From: Nostocales cyanobacterium Centralia_MAG_434
GTDB lineage: Bacteria; Cyanobacteriota; Cyanobacteriia; Cyanobacteriales; Nostocaceae
DNA: 64,000 bases
Assembly: GCA_021324415.1 (NCBI GenBank)
Contig: JAJPJF010000153.1
Location: 1 to 64,000 of the forward strand
Direction of reading: 5' to 3'
A program made the position numbers and the translations under genes. The notes below the pieces were generated by a model that did no database searches, was not told the DNA's origin, and saw nothing but the letters and a program-made list of their open reading frames with translations. Shown here one piece after another: positions 31,744 to 40,466 of the stretch (position 1 is its first letter; the number at the start of each line of letters is the position of its first letter).

Positions 31744-32019
31744 TTGCGTCTATTGAGTTTGTACAATGCAAAATTTATAGTGAATTTGTTTTATTCAATT
31801 CTTGGAAAGAAAGAACTATACAAAATTACTACAGGTAATACTATTAAGCATATTCTTGTAAGTGATTTAAGTGAAGTATTCTTGAATTTTCCTTCATTTG
31901 CAGAACAAGAAAAAATAGCCAAATTCCTACCCGCAATAGAACACAAAATCGAAGCCCTCACCCAAATTGAACAAACCGAAAAATTCAAAAAAGGCTTACT
32001 CCAAAAACTGTTTGATTGA
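31744..32019 (+). pseudogene. Truncated type I restriction specificity subunit (hsdS C-terminus)
   Basis: The 91-codon frame encodes only the end of HsdS: part of the second target-recognition domain (ITTGNTIKHILVSDL) and the conserved distal helix (AEQEKIAKFLPAIEHKIEAL ... KKGLLQKLF) that spaces and dimerises the recognition domains. Intact HsdS is about 400 aa. There is no ATG at a sensible site and no hsdM or hsdR nearby, so this is a relic. Its C-ending codons differ from neighbouring core genes, in line with acquisition from outside. Confidence 0.85.
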
Positions 32020-32075
32020 AATAGGGAATAGGGAATAGGGAATAAAATAAATGTATTACCAATTACCAATTACCA
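32020..32075. repeat. 7-bp tandem repeats (AATAGGG)3 and (ATTACCA)3
   Basis: Three AATAGGG units (32020-32040) begin just after the hsdS relic and three ATTACCA units (32055-32075) end 4 bp before the Uma2 start codon. The whole 60-bp spacer between the two genes is thus repeat DNA. Confidence 0.85.
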
Positions 32076-32079
32076 AAAA

Positions 32080-32676
32080 ATGATCGCCGCCAAGGACAAA
32101 CCCACAAATTTAACCCCCGAAGAATACTTTGCCTGGGAAGAACAGCAGCTAGAAAAACACGAACTGATCAACGGTCAAGTTTATGCCATGACAGGTGGCA
32201 GCGTAAATCATAGCCGCATTGCCGTCCGCATCACCACACTATTCTCCAACCATCTAGAAAATAGCCCCTGCGAAACTGGTAACTCCGACCTCCGGATCAA
32301 TATTGTCGGTACTAATAACTATACTTACCCAGATGCCAGCGTTACTTGCGACGATCGCGATAAAACCACCACCCAATACATCTCCTACCCCTGCCTCATT
32401 GTCGAAGTCCTCTCCGCCAGAACCGAAGCCTACGACAGAGGCAGCAAATTCCGAATGTACCGCCAAAACCCAGCCTTAATCGATTACCTACTAGTTAGTT
32501 CCACCAGCATCGAAATCGACCTGTATCACAAAAATGACGCAGGCGACTGGTTGATTATCAACTACAAACCAGGTGACACAATCGAACTCAAAAGCATTAA
32601 CCTCAATTTCCCCATTGAACAAGTCTATCGCGGTTTAACCCTTGAACCAGGGAATGGGGAGCAAAACAAAAGCTAG
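32080..32676 (+). CDS. Uma2-family (DUF820) putative endonuclease
   Basis: 198 aa, full family length. Starts with LTPEEYFAWEEQQLEKHELINGQVYAMTGGS, the standard N-terminus, then the nuclease-like core NYTYPDASVTCDD ... LIVEVLSARTEAYDRGSKF, with the Asp and Glu of a PD-(D/E)xK site. Function unknown; common in multiple copies in cyanobacteria. Rich in GCC, ACC, AAC and ATC codons compared with surrounding core genes, like the adjacent hsdS relic, which suggests common horizontal acquisition. Confidence 0.9.
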   Translation: MIAAKDKPTNLTPEEYFAWEEQQLEKHELINGQVYAMTGGSVNHSRIAVRITTLFSNHLENSPCETGNSDLRINIVGTNNYTYPDASVTCDDRDKTTTQYISYPCLIVEVLSARTEAYDRGSKFRMYRQNPALIDYLLVSSTSIEIDLYHKNDAGDWLIINYKPGDTIELKSINLNFPIEQVYRGLTLEPGNGEQNKS

Positions 32677-32733
32677 CCTTAAGTGGAAGCTACCACATTT
32701 TCATGTATGGTGGTAAAATTTTTTCATTAGGAA

Positions 32734-32806
32734 TGGAGCTAAGCGGATTCGAACCGCTGACCCCCTCAATGCCATTGAGGTGCTCTACCAACTGAGCTAT
32801 AACCCC
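32734..32806 (-). tRNA. tRNA-Ala (anticodon GGC)
   Basis: 73-nt cloverleaf. Acceptor stem GGGGTTA/TAGCTCC with one G-T pair, D-arm GCTC-AGTTGGTA-GAGC, anticodon stem CCTCA/TGAGG around loop ATGGCAT giving anticodon GGC, and T-arm AGCGG-TTCGAAT-CCGCT with discriminator A. CCA is not encoded. Bounds the accessory patch on its right. Confidence 0.96.
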
Positions 32807-32988
32807 GTAAAGACTGTTACCTCAGCGCTTTAAAAGGCAACATCTAATTGAATTAGCGCACGTTCGTTAAGTGTACCATAGTAGGCGAATTTTGGTAAAT
32901 AATTAATATCAATATATGTTGAATTTGCACTGAAGACATCGAGAGCGAGCAGTCTTATGGTTTTGAGCCTGCTCATTCAGATGAGTGA

Positions 32989-33180
32989 TCACCTAATTTG
33001 TAGTAGGTAGCTCATGCAGTGCCCCATTAAAAAGTAAACTACTAACATTGCTGCGGCGGCAAGAGCGACTAGCGTACCCGCCAACATCAGTGAAAACTCT
33101 TTGTTCGCGAATGCTCTCTCCATGAGGTGGAGCGACCACGCAACTAGCGCTACATCAAAAACTAAAATAGGAATCAACAT
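32989..33180 (-). CDS. Small membrane protein, conserved-looking
   Basis: 63 aa with two predicted membrane helices (about 2-18 and 29-52) joined by a short charged loop (HLMERAFANKEFS). No known domain. No Shine-Dalgarno is apparent. The high hydrophobicity and intact frame support a genuine small membrane protein, but function is unknown. Confidence 0.5.
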   Translation of the reverse strand: MLIPILVFDVALVAWSLHLMERAFANKEFSLMLAGTLVALAAAAMLVVYFLMGHCMSYLLQIR

Positions 33181-33279
33181 ATCTGTTAATATTTATTTAT
33201 TCTTTGTCACTAATGTTAACATCCTTTTCAAGAACTGTGTGAATAAGTATATGTCAGCCTTTAGATAAGGATTACTTAA

Positions 33280-34053
33280 TCAAGCGGTTATTCTTATTGG
33301 AACTTGATGATTGTGTAAATAAGTTTTAATTTCAGCGACACTTAGTTGCCCATAATGCAAAAGTGAGGCAAGAAGCGCTGCTTCCGCCTTACCTTTGGTC
33401 AAGGCATCATAGATATGTTCACAGTTACCGGCTCCACCGGATGCAATCACGGGAATCTGTACAGCTTCAGCGATCGCCTGCGTCAACGCTAAGTCATAAC
33501 CTGCTTGAGTGCCATCGGCGTCCATACTCGTCACCAAAAGTTCTCCTGCGCCACGTTTTTCGACTTCTTGCGCCCAAAGTAAGGCATCTAGACCAGTGTT
33601 TTCTCTTCCACCCCGCACATAAACATCCCAACCAGGATTGTTTGGTTCTTGTCTACGTTTGGCATCAATAGCAACAACTATGCACTGATTACCAAAGCGA
33701 TCACTTGCCCGATTAATCAAGTCAGGATCTCGTACTGCTGCAGAATTAATACTAACCTTGTCTGCCCCAGCTCGTAAAAGATTTTTAACATTTTCTAAGG
33801 ATTGAATCCCACCACCGACAGTTAACGGAATAAACACTTGCTCGGCAGTGCGGTACACCACGTCAACAATAATATCCCTATCTTCATGAGACGCTGTAAT
33901 ATCTAGAAATACTAACTCATCTGCACCAGCTTCGTTGTAAACCTTTGCTAGCTCTACCGGATCACCCGCATCAGCCAGGTTGACAAAGTTTACTCCCTTA
34001 ACAACTCGTCCTGCCTTTACATCTAGACACGGTAAGATTCTTTTAGCCAACAT
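33280..34053 (-). CDS. hisF: Imidazole glycerol phosphate synthase, cyclase subunit
   Basis: 257 aa (beta/alpha)8 barrel. Catalytic Asp11 lies in [15 protein letters not shown] and the second Asp, near 130, in VVAIDAKRR. Phosphate-binding loops [12 protein letters not shown] and [13 protein letters not shown] are intact. HisF uses ammonia from HisH to make imidazole glycerol phosphate and AICAR in histidine synthesis. Monocistronic here; the other his genes are elsewhere, as usual in cyanobacteria. Confidence 0.98.
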   Translation of the reverse strand: MLAKRILPCLDVKAGRVVKGVNFVNLADAGDPVELAKVYNEAGADELVFLDITASHEDRDIIVDVVYRTAEQVFIPLTVGGGIQSLENVKNLLRAGADKVSINSAAVRDPDLINRASDRFGNQCIVVAIDAKRRQEPNNPGWDVYVRGGRENTGLDALLWAQEVEKRGAGELLVTSMDADGTQAGYDLALTQAIAEAVQIPVIASGGAGNCEHIYDALTKGKAEAALLASLLHYGQLSVAEIKTYLHNHQVPIRITA

Positions 34054-34358
34054 GAGTATTTTTACACTCCTGAGTAATTACCCGGAAATTAAATTTTAAA
34101 TTGGAGAGAGGATTCTCAACCGAAAATTTTCTCTCATGAAGGGGGGTTTTAGGGAAGAGGGGTGTGGGGGTGTAAAGGAAAAAGCAATTAGGGCATTCAG
34201 GAAGCGAAAAGGTGAGGGAAAGTGAAAAATTGGGAAATAAATGACCGAATTTTCTAAAAAACAATGATTAATGACAAGAAATCCCTAATGTTTGCCTAAC
34301 TCCCTATCTTCCCACCCCCCCTAAAACAAGTCCTATAGTCAAAGTGATAGTACCAGTT

Positions 34359-35462
34359 ATGGCGATTATCTCATCAAAAAAACAGCCACAAGAACCAAAC
34401 AAAGAGCCAAAAAAGACTCGGGAAGCAGCCAAAGAGCAGGAAAAGGAGAACTTATTACAGCCTGAAGCTGCTGTTGATGAACAGGGTAAACAAGACGAAA
34501 GCATCCGACCACAACGATTTGCTGATTACATAGGACAAAAAGATTTAAAAGACGTCCTAGAAATTGCGATCATTGCGGCTAAGTCTAGAGGTGAGGTACT
34601 AGATCACCTGCTACTCTATGGTCCTCCGGGATTAGGTAAAACCACGATGGCTATGATCTTAGCATCTGAAATGGGAGTCAATTGCAAAATTACCAGTGCC
34701 CCTGCCCTAGAACGTCCCAGAGATATTGTTGGGTTACTCGTCAATCTCAAGCCAGGCGATGTACTATTCATCGATGAAATCCATCGCCTGTCACGCATGA
34801 GCGAAGAAATTTTATACCCAGCTATGGAGGACTATCGTTTAGATATCACTATTGGCAAAGGTTCGAGCGCTCGAACTCGGAGTATTCCACTATCAAAGTT
34901 TACCTTAGTAGGTGCAACAACCCGTGTCGGAGCACTCACATCTCCACTACGCGATCGCTTTGGCTTAGTGCAAAAGTTAAGATTTTATGAAGTGGACGAA
35001 CTGAGCCAAATAGTACTACGCACTGCTCAACTACTTCAAACAGCCATTAACGAGGATGGTGCAACAGAAATTGCACGGCGCTCACGGGGAACACCAAGAA
35101 TAGCAAATAGATTACTAAAACGTGTCCGTGATTACGCGCAAGTCAAATCATCAGGAGAAATTGATGAAAATGTTGCAGCAGAGGCTTTGCAACTATTTCA
35201 GGTAGATCCGTGTGGTTTAGATTGGACAGACCGCAGAATGTTAAGTGTGATTATAGAACAATTCAACGGTGGTCCTGTGGGGTTAGAAACAATTGCAGCA
35301 GCAACAGGTGAAGATGCACAGACTATTGAGGAAGTTTATGAACCTTATTTGATGCAAATTGGCTATTTGCAACGGACTTCTCGTGGTAGGTTGGCGACAT
35401 CAGTCGCGTATAAGCACTTGGGTTTTAAACCTCCAAATGAACAATTATCTTTGTTCTCATAA
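34359..35462 (+). CDS. ruvB: Holliday junction branch migration helicase RuvB
   Basis: 367 aa from ATG 34359 (a GTG at 34344 would add five residues). A charged N-terminal extension of about 55 residues ([13 protein letters not shown]) precedes the core. Motifs: [11 protein letters not shown], Walker [12 protein letters not shown], Walker [12 protein letters not shown], sensor [18 protein letters not shown], and the C-terminal winged helix. Drives branch migration with RuvA. Not in an operon with ruvA or ruvC. Confidence 0.98.
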   Translation: MAIISSKKQPQEPNKEPKKTREAAKEQEKENLLQPEAAVDEQGKQDESIRPQRFADYIGQKDLKDVLEIAIIAAKSRGEVLDHLLLYGPPGLGKTTMAMILASEMGVNCKITSAPALERPRDIVGLLVNLKPGDVLFIDEIHRLSRMSEEILYPAMEDYRLDITIGKGSSARTRSIPLSKFTLVGATTRVGALTSPLRDRFGLVQKLRFYEVDELSQIVLRTAQLLQTAINEDGATEIARRSRGTPRIANRLLKRVRDYAQVKSSGEIDENVAAEALQLFQVDPCGLDWTDRRMLSVIIEQFNGGPVGLETIAAATGEDAQTIEEVYEPYLMQIGYLQRTSRGRLATSVAYKHLGFKPPNEQLSLFS

Positions 35463-35492
35463 TGTCAGCCATGTTAGACCTGTTAGATTGTC

Positions 35493-35510
35493 GATTTTGA
35501 ACCGCAGATG
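35493..35510 (+). repeat. 18-bp dispersed repeat GATTTTGAACCGCAGATG, copy 1
   Basis: Identical to 63642-63659. Here the last three bases are the probable ATG start codon of the following TPR gene, so the repeat reaches the very start of translation. Confidence 0.8.
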
Positions 35511-36314
35511 AAGAAGTTATTTATCATTTTTTTGAGTTTTTTGCTTATATTTGGATGGGGTGGTGCAGTTATGGCGCAACCCCAATCTTCCACAACCACT
35601 CAAGAGCAGTTACAACAACGAGATCAGCTGGCTACAGAGGCTTTTGCTGCTACCAATAAGGGTGATTTTGCTACAGCAGAAAAGTATTGGACCAAAATTA
35701 TCGAGCAATTTCCTGATAATGCCGCTGTTTGGAGTAACCGAGGCAATTCTAGAGTGAGTCAAAATAAGTTGCAAGAAGCACTGGTAGACTACAACAAGGC
35801 GATAGAATTGGCACCCAATGTTACTGACCCTTACTTGAATCGTGGTACAGCGTTGGAGGGTTTGGGAAAATGGGAAGAGGCGATCGCCGATTATAATCAT
35901 GTCCTGGAGCTTGATCCTAAAGATGCCATGGCATACAACAATCGTGGCAATGCCAATGCAGGTTTAGGGCAATGGGAAGAGGCGATCGCTAACTACAAAA
36001 AATCCTTTACAATTGCCCCCAATTTTGCCTTTGCCCGTGCTAACTATGCTCTTGCTCTTTATCAAATCGGAAAAACAAAAGAGGCCATTCGGGAAATGCG
36101 GAATATTGTTCGCAAATACCCTCAATTTGCCGATGTCCGTGCAGCTCTCACAGCTGCTTATTGGGTAGAAGGAAAAGCAGGTGAAGCCGAAAGTAACTGG
36201 GTGTCAGTAGTCGGATTGGATGGGCGCTACAAAGACATCAACTGGGTAGCAAATACCCGCCGTTGGCCCCCAAATATGGTAGCAGCTTTAGATAAATTTT
36301 TGAAGCTTCAGTAG
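35508..36314 (+). CDS. Secreted TPR-repeat protein
   Basis: 268 aa. An N-terminal signal peptide (MKKLFIIFLSFLLIFGWGGAVMAQP, cleavage near residue 24) is followed by about four tetratricopeptide repeats: AAVWSNRGNSRVSQNKLQEAL, VTDPYLNRGTALEGLGKWEEA, AMAYNNRGNANAGLGQWEEA and AFARANYALALYQIGKTKEA. It is probably lumenal or periplasmic, mediating protein-protein contacts. Similar proteins occur widely in cyanobacteria and some are thylakoid assembly factors, but this one cannot be placed more precisely. Starts 45 bp after ruvB. Confidence 0.85.
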   Translation: MKKLFIIFLSFLLIFGWGGAVMAQPQSSTTTQEQLQQRDQLATEAFAATNKGDFATAEKYWTKIIEQFPDNAAVWSNRGNSRVSQNKLQEALVDYNKAIELAPNVTDPYLNRGTALEGLGKWEEAIADYNHVLELDPKDAMAYNNRGNANAGLGQWEEAIANYKKSFTIAPNFAFARANYALALYQIGKTKEAIREMRNIVRKYPQFADVRAALTAAYWVEGKAGEAESNWVSVVGLDGRYKDINWVANTRRWPPNMVAALDKFLKLQ

Positions 36315-36326
36315 GAAATGGGGAGT

Positions 36327-36346
36327 AGGGGCGCAAGGCGTTGCGC
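36327..36346. repeat. Small palindrome GCGCAA-GGCG-TTGCGC
   Basis: Six-bp arms around a 4-base loop within a GGGGAGTAGGGG tract just after the TPR gene. Probably a variant of the common intergenic cyanobacterial palindromes. Confidence 0.5.
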
Positions 36347-36498
36347 TCTTACAGGACAGAAGTTAGAAATAGGGCGTGGGGAAGAGAAAATCTAATGGCT
36401 AACAACTATCTACTATCGACCAGCAGCAGAGAACTAGTCATTTGGAAGATAATGTGGAAGAAAGTAACACTAGCAATATTCAAAGAGCCTGAAATCCT

Positions 36499-36903
36499 AT
36501 GACTACCCAAATTGTTCTAAATTTACCAGATGAAGTCTACAAAAAAGCCGAACATTTTGCCCAACTCACTAACCGTGCTGTGGTTGATATTTTGACACAA
36601 GCAATAGCACTTTCCCTGTCTCCCATCAGTTCCCAATCGATACCAATTGATAGTAAAGAAACTCCCTCTATTGCTTCTTTATCTGATGAAGAAGTTATTG
36701 CCCTTACTGAATTACAAATGCAACCAGAACAAGACCAAAGGTTAAGCGAATTGCTATACAATCAACAAGCTGGAATACTTACCGAAACTGAGCATTCTGA
36801 ACTTTGGACTTTAATGCAAGTCTACCAAGAAAAACTATTACTGAAAGCTCAGGCTCTACGTGAAGCAGTCCAGCGAGGTTTACGAGAACCTTTAGATGCA
36901 TGA
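36499..36903 (+). CDS. Antitoxin-like protein of an HNH endonuclease module
   Basis: 134 aa. The N-terminus (TTQIVLNLPDEVYKKAEHFAQLTNR) looks like the short beta-strand plus helix of ribbon-helix-helix-type proteins; the middle is low-complexity (SPISSQSIPIDSK); and the last 70 residues are helical (EEVIALTELQMQPEQDQRLSELL). Its stop codon overlaps the HNH gene start (ATGA), so the two are translationally coupled. A regulator or antidote role is inferred from this arrangement and from the N-terminal pattern; no function is known to me. Confidence 0.7.
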   Translation: MTTQIVLNLPDEVYKKAEHFAQLTNRAVVDILTQAIALSLSPISSQSIPIDSKETPSIASLSDEEVIALTELQMQPEQDQRLSELLYNQQAGILTETEHSELWTLMQVYQEKLLLKAQALREAVQRGLREPLDA

Positions 36904-37331
36904 GTTCAGGCTGGATATCAGAAACACTCAGAGAAAAAATTCGCATCCAAGCTGGCGATCAATGTGGTTACTGTCGTAGTTTACAAAAGTATGTCCTTGG
37001 ACTTCTAGAAATTGAACACATCATTCCCAAAGCCAAAGGAGGGACAGATGATGAAGATAATTTATGGTTAGCTTGTCGCCTTTGCAATGGTTATAAAGGA
37101 ATTCAAACTGATGCATTAGACCCCGTAACTGGTAGAAGAGTAAAGTTATTTAATCCCAGAAAACAAGAGTGGTCAGAACATTTTAAATGGAGTGAGGATG
37201 GGATTCAAGTTATTGGAAGTACTGCCTGTGGTCGATCTACAGTTATCGCCTTACAATTAAACAACATTGTGTCAGTTACAGTTAGACAACAATGGGTGTT
37301 AGCAGGCTGGCATCCTCCAAAAAAAACCTGA
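36900..37331 (+). CDS. HNH endonuclease
   Basis: 143 aa. HNH core with zinc-binding pairs CGYC (22, 25) and CRLC (59, 62), the catalytic-type EIEHIIPKAKGG (His40) and DEDNLWLACRLCNGYKG (Asn54), typical of the compact HNH/McrA-like fold. The C-terminal half (about 75-143) has aromatic and positively charged residues and could contact DNA. Coupled by a 4-bp overlap to the preceding gene. Confidence 0.9.
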   Translation: MSSGWISETLREKIRIQAGDQCGYCRSLQKYVLGLLEIEHIIPKAKGGTDDEDNLWLACRLCNGYKGIQTDALDPVTGRRVKLFNPRKQEWSEHFKWSEDGIQVIGSTACGRSTVIALQLNNIVSVTVRQQWVLAGWHPPKKT

Positions 37332-37576
37332 AGATTAATGGTAGCGTATATGGTATCTGATTTTTAAAATACACCCAAGGTAAGTAGTGCCTATCAAAAC
37401 CTGGATATAGTGAACTTGATATAACAGGCATTGCCCACTCTACGCTACTACCAACTGTTAACTATCACAAATAATTTTTTTTACCAACCAGAAGCCACAA
37501 TTACAACTGGTACGCAAAGCAGATTGAGAAGTGTCTGTAGTCTTCTTCTGGTTCCTCATGAGTTAGTTAAGTTTAT

Positions 37577-37604
37577 TCCTAACTCCTCACTCCTAACTCC
37601 TCAC
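37577..37604. repeat. 14-bp tandem direct repeat
   Basis: Two exact copies of TCCTAACTCCTCAC end 6 bp before the ATG of the glycosyltransferase gene. The upstream in-frame extension of that gene reads through this repeat and is therefore judged non-coding. Confidence 0.8.
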
Positions 37605-37610
37605 TTTTAT

Positions 37611-38888
37611 ATGACCCACTTCGGCATCATTTGTCCTGCTACGACTGGGCATCTCAACCCCATGCTAACCTTGGGTTACGAACTACAACGGCGCGGTCAT
37701 CGTGTCACTTTATTTGGTGTGGTTGATGTTCAGACTAAGACACTGCAAGCAGGATTGGAATTTCGGGCGATTGGTGAGTCTGAGTTTCCCAAAGGAGCGA
37801 TCGCACAACACTTGGCTTACTTGGGGAAACTGAGTGGACTTGCAGCATCTGGATATACTATCAAAATTCTCAAACAGACAGCAGCAGTTACTCTTCGAGA
37901 CGTGCCAAAAACAATCAAACAAGTCGGTGTGGAAGCATTGTTAGTGGACCAGGTTTCCTTCGAAGGAGGAACGATCGCAGAGTTTTTGGACATTCCTTTT
38001 ATTACTATTTGTAGCGCATTGGTATTACATCAAGAAGATAGCATTCCTCCACATTTCACAAACTGGCGCTACACTTCAGCCTTGTGGGCACGCTTACGCA
38101 ATAGTACGGTTTACAGGCTACTGAGTCTTGCACAAATCATGGGTGATGTGATACTGGAGTATCGTCGAGAGTGGAAGTTACCAAAACTCACTCGTTACAA
38201 CGATGGCTATTCTCAACTAGCTCAGATCAGTCAACAGCCTGCTGAGTTTGAATTCCCTAGGCAACATTTGCCCCCATGGTTTCACTTTACAGGACCATTG
38301 CACAGTTCGATTGGTCGCGAAACTGACACTTTCCCATATGAACAATTGACTGGGCAACCATTGATTTATGCCTCTATGGGAACCACACAAAACCGTCTTT
38401 TGAAGATTTTCTCCTCTATTGCAGAAGCTTGCAATGGGTTAGACGCTCAATTAGTCATTTCACTTGGTGGTTCCCTGACTGTTGAATCTCTGCCAAGGTT
38501 ACCGGGTTCACCCTTGGTTGTTGGTTATGCACCTCAACTAGAACTCCTAAAGAAAACGACTCTAACGATCACCCACGCTGGACTGAATACCACCTTGGAA
38601 TCTTTAACTAATGGAGTGCCTATGGTTGCCATTCCGATTGCCAATGATCAACCAGGAGTGGCGGCGCGTATAGCTTGGACTGGGACTGGAGAATTTATAC
38701 CCGTGTCTCGCTTGAGTGTTCCCAAAATGCGAGCAGCCATACACCGAGTGCTGACACAAGCCTCTTACAAGCAAAATGCCCTAAGGCTACAAGAGGCGAT
38801 TCGTCGAACTGGAGGAGTGAGTCGAGCTGCTGATGTGGTTGAACAAGCTATCTCCACTGGCAAGCCTGTCCTTTCTAGCGCCGACTAA
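37611..38888 (+). CDS. UGT-like glycosyltransferase (GT1, MGT-type)
   Basis: 425 aa from ATG 37611 (MTHFGIICPATTGHLNPML). GT-B fold: N-terminal GHLNPM acceptor loop and C-terminal donor-site region VGYAPQLELLKKTTLTITHAGLNTTLESL ... GVPMVAIPIANDQPGVAARI, which matches the UGT signature (His-Ala-Gly and final Asp-Gln). Resembles bacterial macrolide and carotenoid glucosyltransferases such as CrtX. Acceptor is unknown; carotenoid or other lipids are plausible in this phylum. It precedes a convergent P450 gene; no co-expression is implied. Confidence 0.88.
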   Translation: MTHFGIICPATTGHLNPMLTLGYELQRRGHRVTLFGVVDVQTKTLQAGLEFRAIGESEFPKGAIAQHLAYLGKLSGLAASGYTIKILKQTAAVTLRDVPKTIKQVGVEALLVDQVSFEGGTIAEFLDIPFITICSALVLHQEDSIPPHFTNWRYTSALWARLRNSTVYRLLSLAQIMGDVILEYRREWKLPKLTRYNDGYSQLAQISQQPAEFEFPRQHLPPWFHFTGPLHSSIGRETDTFPYEQLTGQPLIYASMGTTQNRLLKIFSSIAEACNGLDAQLVISLGGSLTVESLPRLPGSPLVVGYAPQLELLKKTTLTITHAGLNTTLESLTNGVPMVAIPIANDQPGVAARIAWTGTGEFIPVSRLSVPKMRAAIHRVLTQASYKQNALRLQEAIRRTGGVSRAADVVEQAISTGKPVLSSAD

Positions 38889-38966
38889 TTTAGGAAACTT
38901 AATTCAGTTTCAATTTGTATGCTTTACGACGCAATTCTAGTTAGCAATCCTGAAAGATGCTACTAT

Positions 38967-40361
38967 TCAAGCTGAACTAGAGCTAGTCTCTAAGGTTCGT
39001 TGATTTTGAGGATGTATACCCCTTACTACCATCTGCACCCCCTGTTGTGGTCCTAATAGAGCACCCTTACGTACTGGTTTTAGTGGTTTGGTGTCAGCCA
39101 GTTCCATCCGCCAGGTAGACAGTACTGTTGCTAAGACCATTTTCATTTCAAATAGGGCAAATGCCATGCCAATACAGCGACGGTTACCACCACCAAAGGG
39201 TAAATACTCGTATGGGGAAAATTGCCGTTCTAAAAAACGTTCTGGCTTAAACTGCTTCGCTTGTGGATATAAATCTTCCCGATGATGAGTCAGATAAATG
39301 CAAGGGACAACTAAAGTACCAGGATCTAATTGGTATCCCATCATTCCTAGTGGTGATTTCACAACTCGATTTAAAGCCAGCATCGCTACTGGGTAAAGAA
39401 GTAGTGTTTCACTACAGACAGCGTTTAAGTAGGGCGATCGCAAAATAATGTTCGGATCAGGATTTTCACCCAGACTATCCAGTTCTTGTAGTAGTTTCTC
39501 TCGTACCTCTGGTCGATGGTGAATCCAGTATAATGCCCAAGCTAAAGCTGTCGCCGTGGTTTCATGACCTGCCACCAACATAGTGATTAACTCATCACGT
39601 AATTCCTCATCCGTCATTGGCTCACCAACTTCATCGCGAGCCGACATCATCAAAGAAAGAATATCATTACGAGATGAGCCTGGTTGCTCTTTGCGTTCCC
39701 GAATCTCAGCGTAAATGAGTTCGTCAACTTGCTGTTTTCGGCGCAAGAAAATTCCCCAAGGACTCCACGAACCTAAATCCCGTTGCAGAGCTGGGAAGAG
39801 AAACATCAGTGCTGCCACAATAGGTCTTTTGGGATTCAATTGCGCAATTAGGAGTTCTTTTAGCTTTTCGTAACGTGGTCCTTGATCAAGACCAAATACA
39901 GCTTTTAAAATCACTTCAAAAGAGATTGCTTGCATGGAAGGTAGAACTGAAAAGGGTTCTCCAACCTGCCATTTATCAGTGACTTGCTTGGTAATGTCGC
40001 GAATTAACTCACCATAAGCTAGCATCCGTTCCCCATGCAACGGGGGTGTTAACAGCTTTCTTTGCCTCTGGTGTGGCTTACCTTCCAAAGCTAGGAGTGA
40101 TTGTTGTCCCAATATAGGTAATTTAATCCCGGCTGCTTCACCAGAGTCTAACTGTTTTGGATCAGTGGTAAAAATCTGTCCTATTGCCTGAGGGTTACTA
40201 ACAAATACTTGTGGTTTAAAAACTGGACCAATCCGCAGGGTGAAGATATCACCATAGCGTTTGCTACAAGCTTCCATGTATTCTATAGGACGAAGCATCC
40301 ACTGGAGTGTTTGTATTAAGGATGGAGTTTGAGGTCCGTCAGGCAATTTAGGTACAGACAT
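38967..40361 (-). CDS. Cytochrome P450 (CYP110-like) with altered ExxR
   Basis: 464 aa. P450 landmarks: I-helix AGHETTATALAW, PERF region FKPERFL, and heme-binding FGGGNRRCIGMAFA with Cys396. Overall resemblance is to cyanobacterial CYP110-type fatty-acid or terpene hydroxylases. The K-helix motif reads E318-T-L-L, where nearly all P450s have Arg in the fourth position (ExxR); the codon is CTT, one base from CGT. The rest of the fold looks intact, so the gene is not an obvious pseudogene. Confidence 0.93.
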   Translation of the reverse strand: MSVPKLPDGPQTPSLIQTLQWMLRPIEYMEACSKRYGDIFTLRIGPVFKPQVFVSNPQAIGQIFTTDPKQLDSGEAAGIKLPILGQQSLLALEGKPHQRQRKLLTPPLHGERMLAYGELIRDITKQVTDKWQVGEPFSVLPSMQAISFEVILKAVFGLDQGPRYEKLKELLIAQLNPKRPIVAALMFLFPALQRDLGSWSPWGIFLRRKQQVDELIYAEIRERKEQPGSSRNDILSLMMSARDEVGEPMTDEELRDELITMLVAGHETTATALAWALYWIHHRPEVREKLLQELDSLGENPDPNIILRSPYLNAVCSETLLLYPVAMLALNRVVKSPLGMMGYQLDPGTLVVPCIYLTHHREDLYPQAKQFKPERFLERQFSPYEYLPFGGGNRRCIGMAFALFEMKMVLATVLSTWRMELADTKPLKPVRKGALLGPQQGVQMVVRGIHPQNQRTLETSSSSA

Positions 40362-40466
40362 TGTTCTTCTTGTCCTGATAATTGGATGAAGGCTTGACTA
40401 GATTAGCAATTTATGTATTATAAGGTTATTTCCCAGTAAGCAAGACAACAGTGAACAATTGACTTT

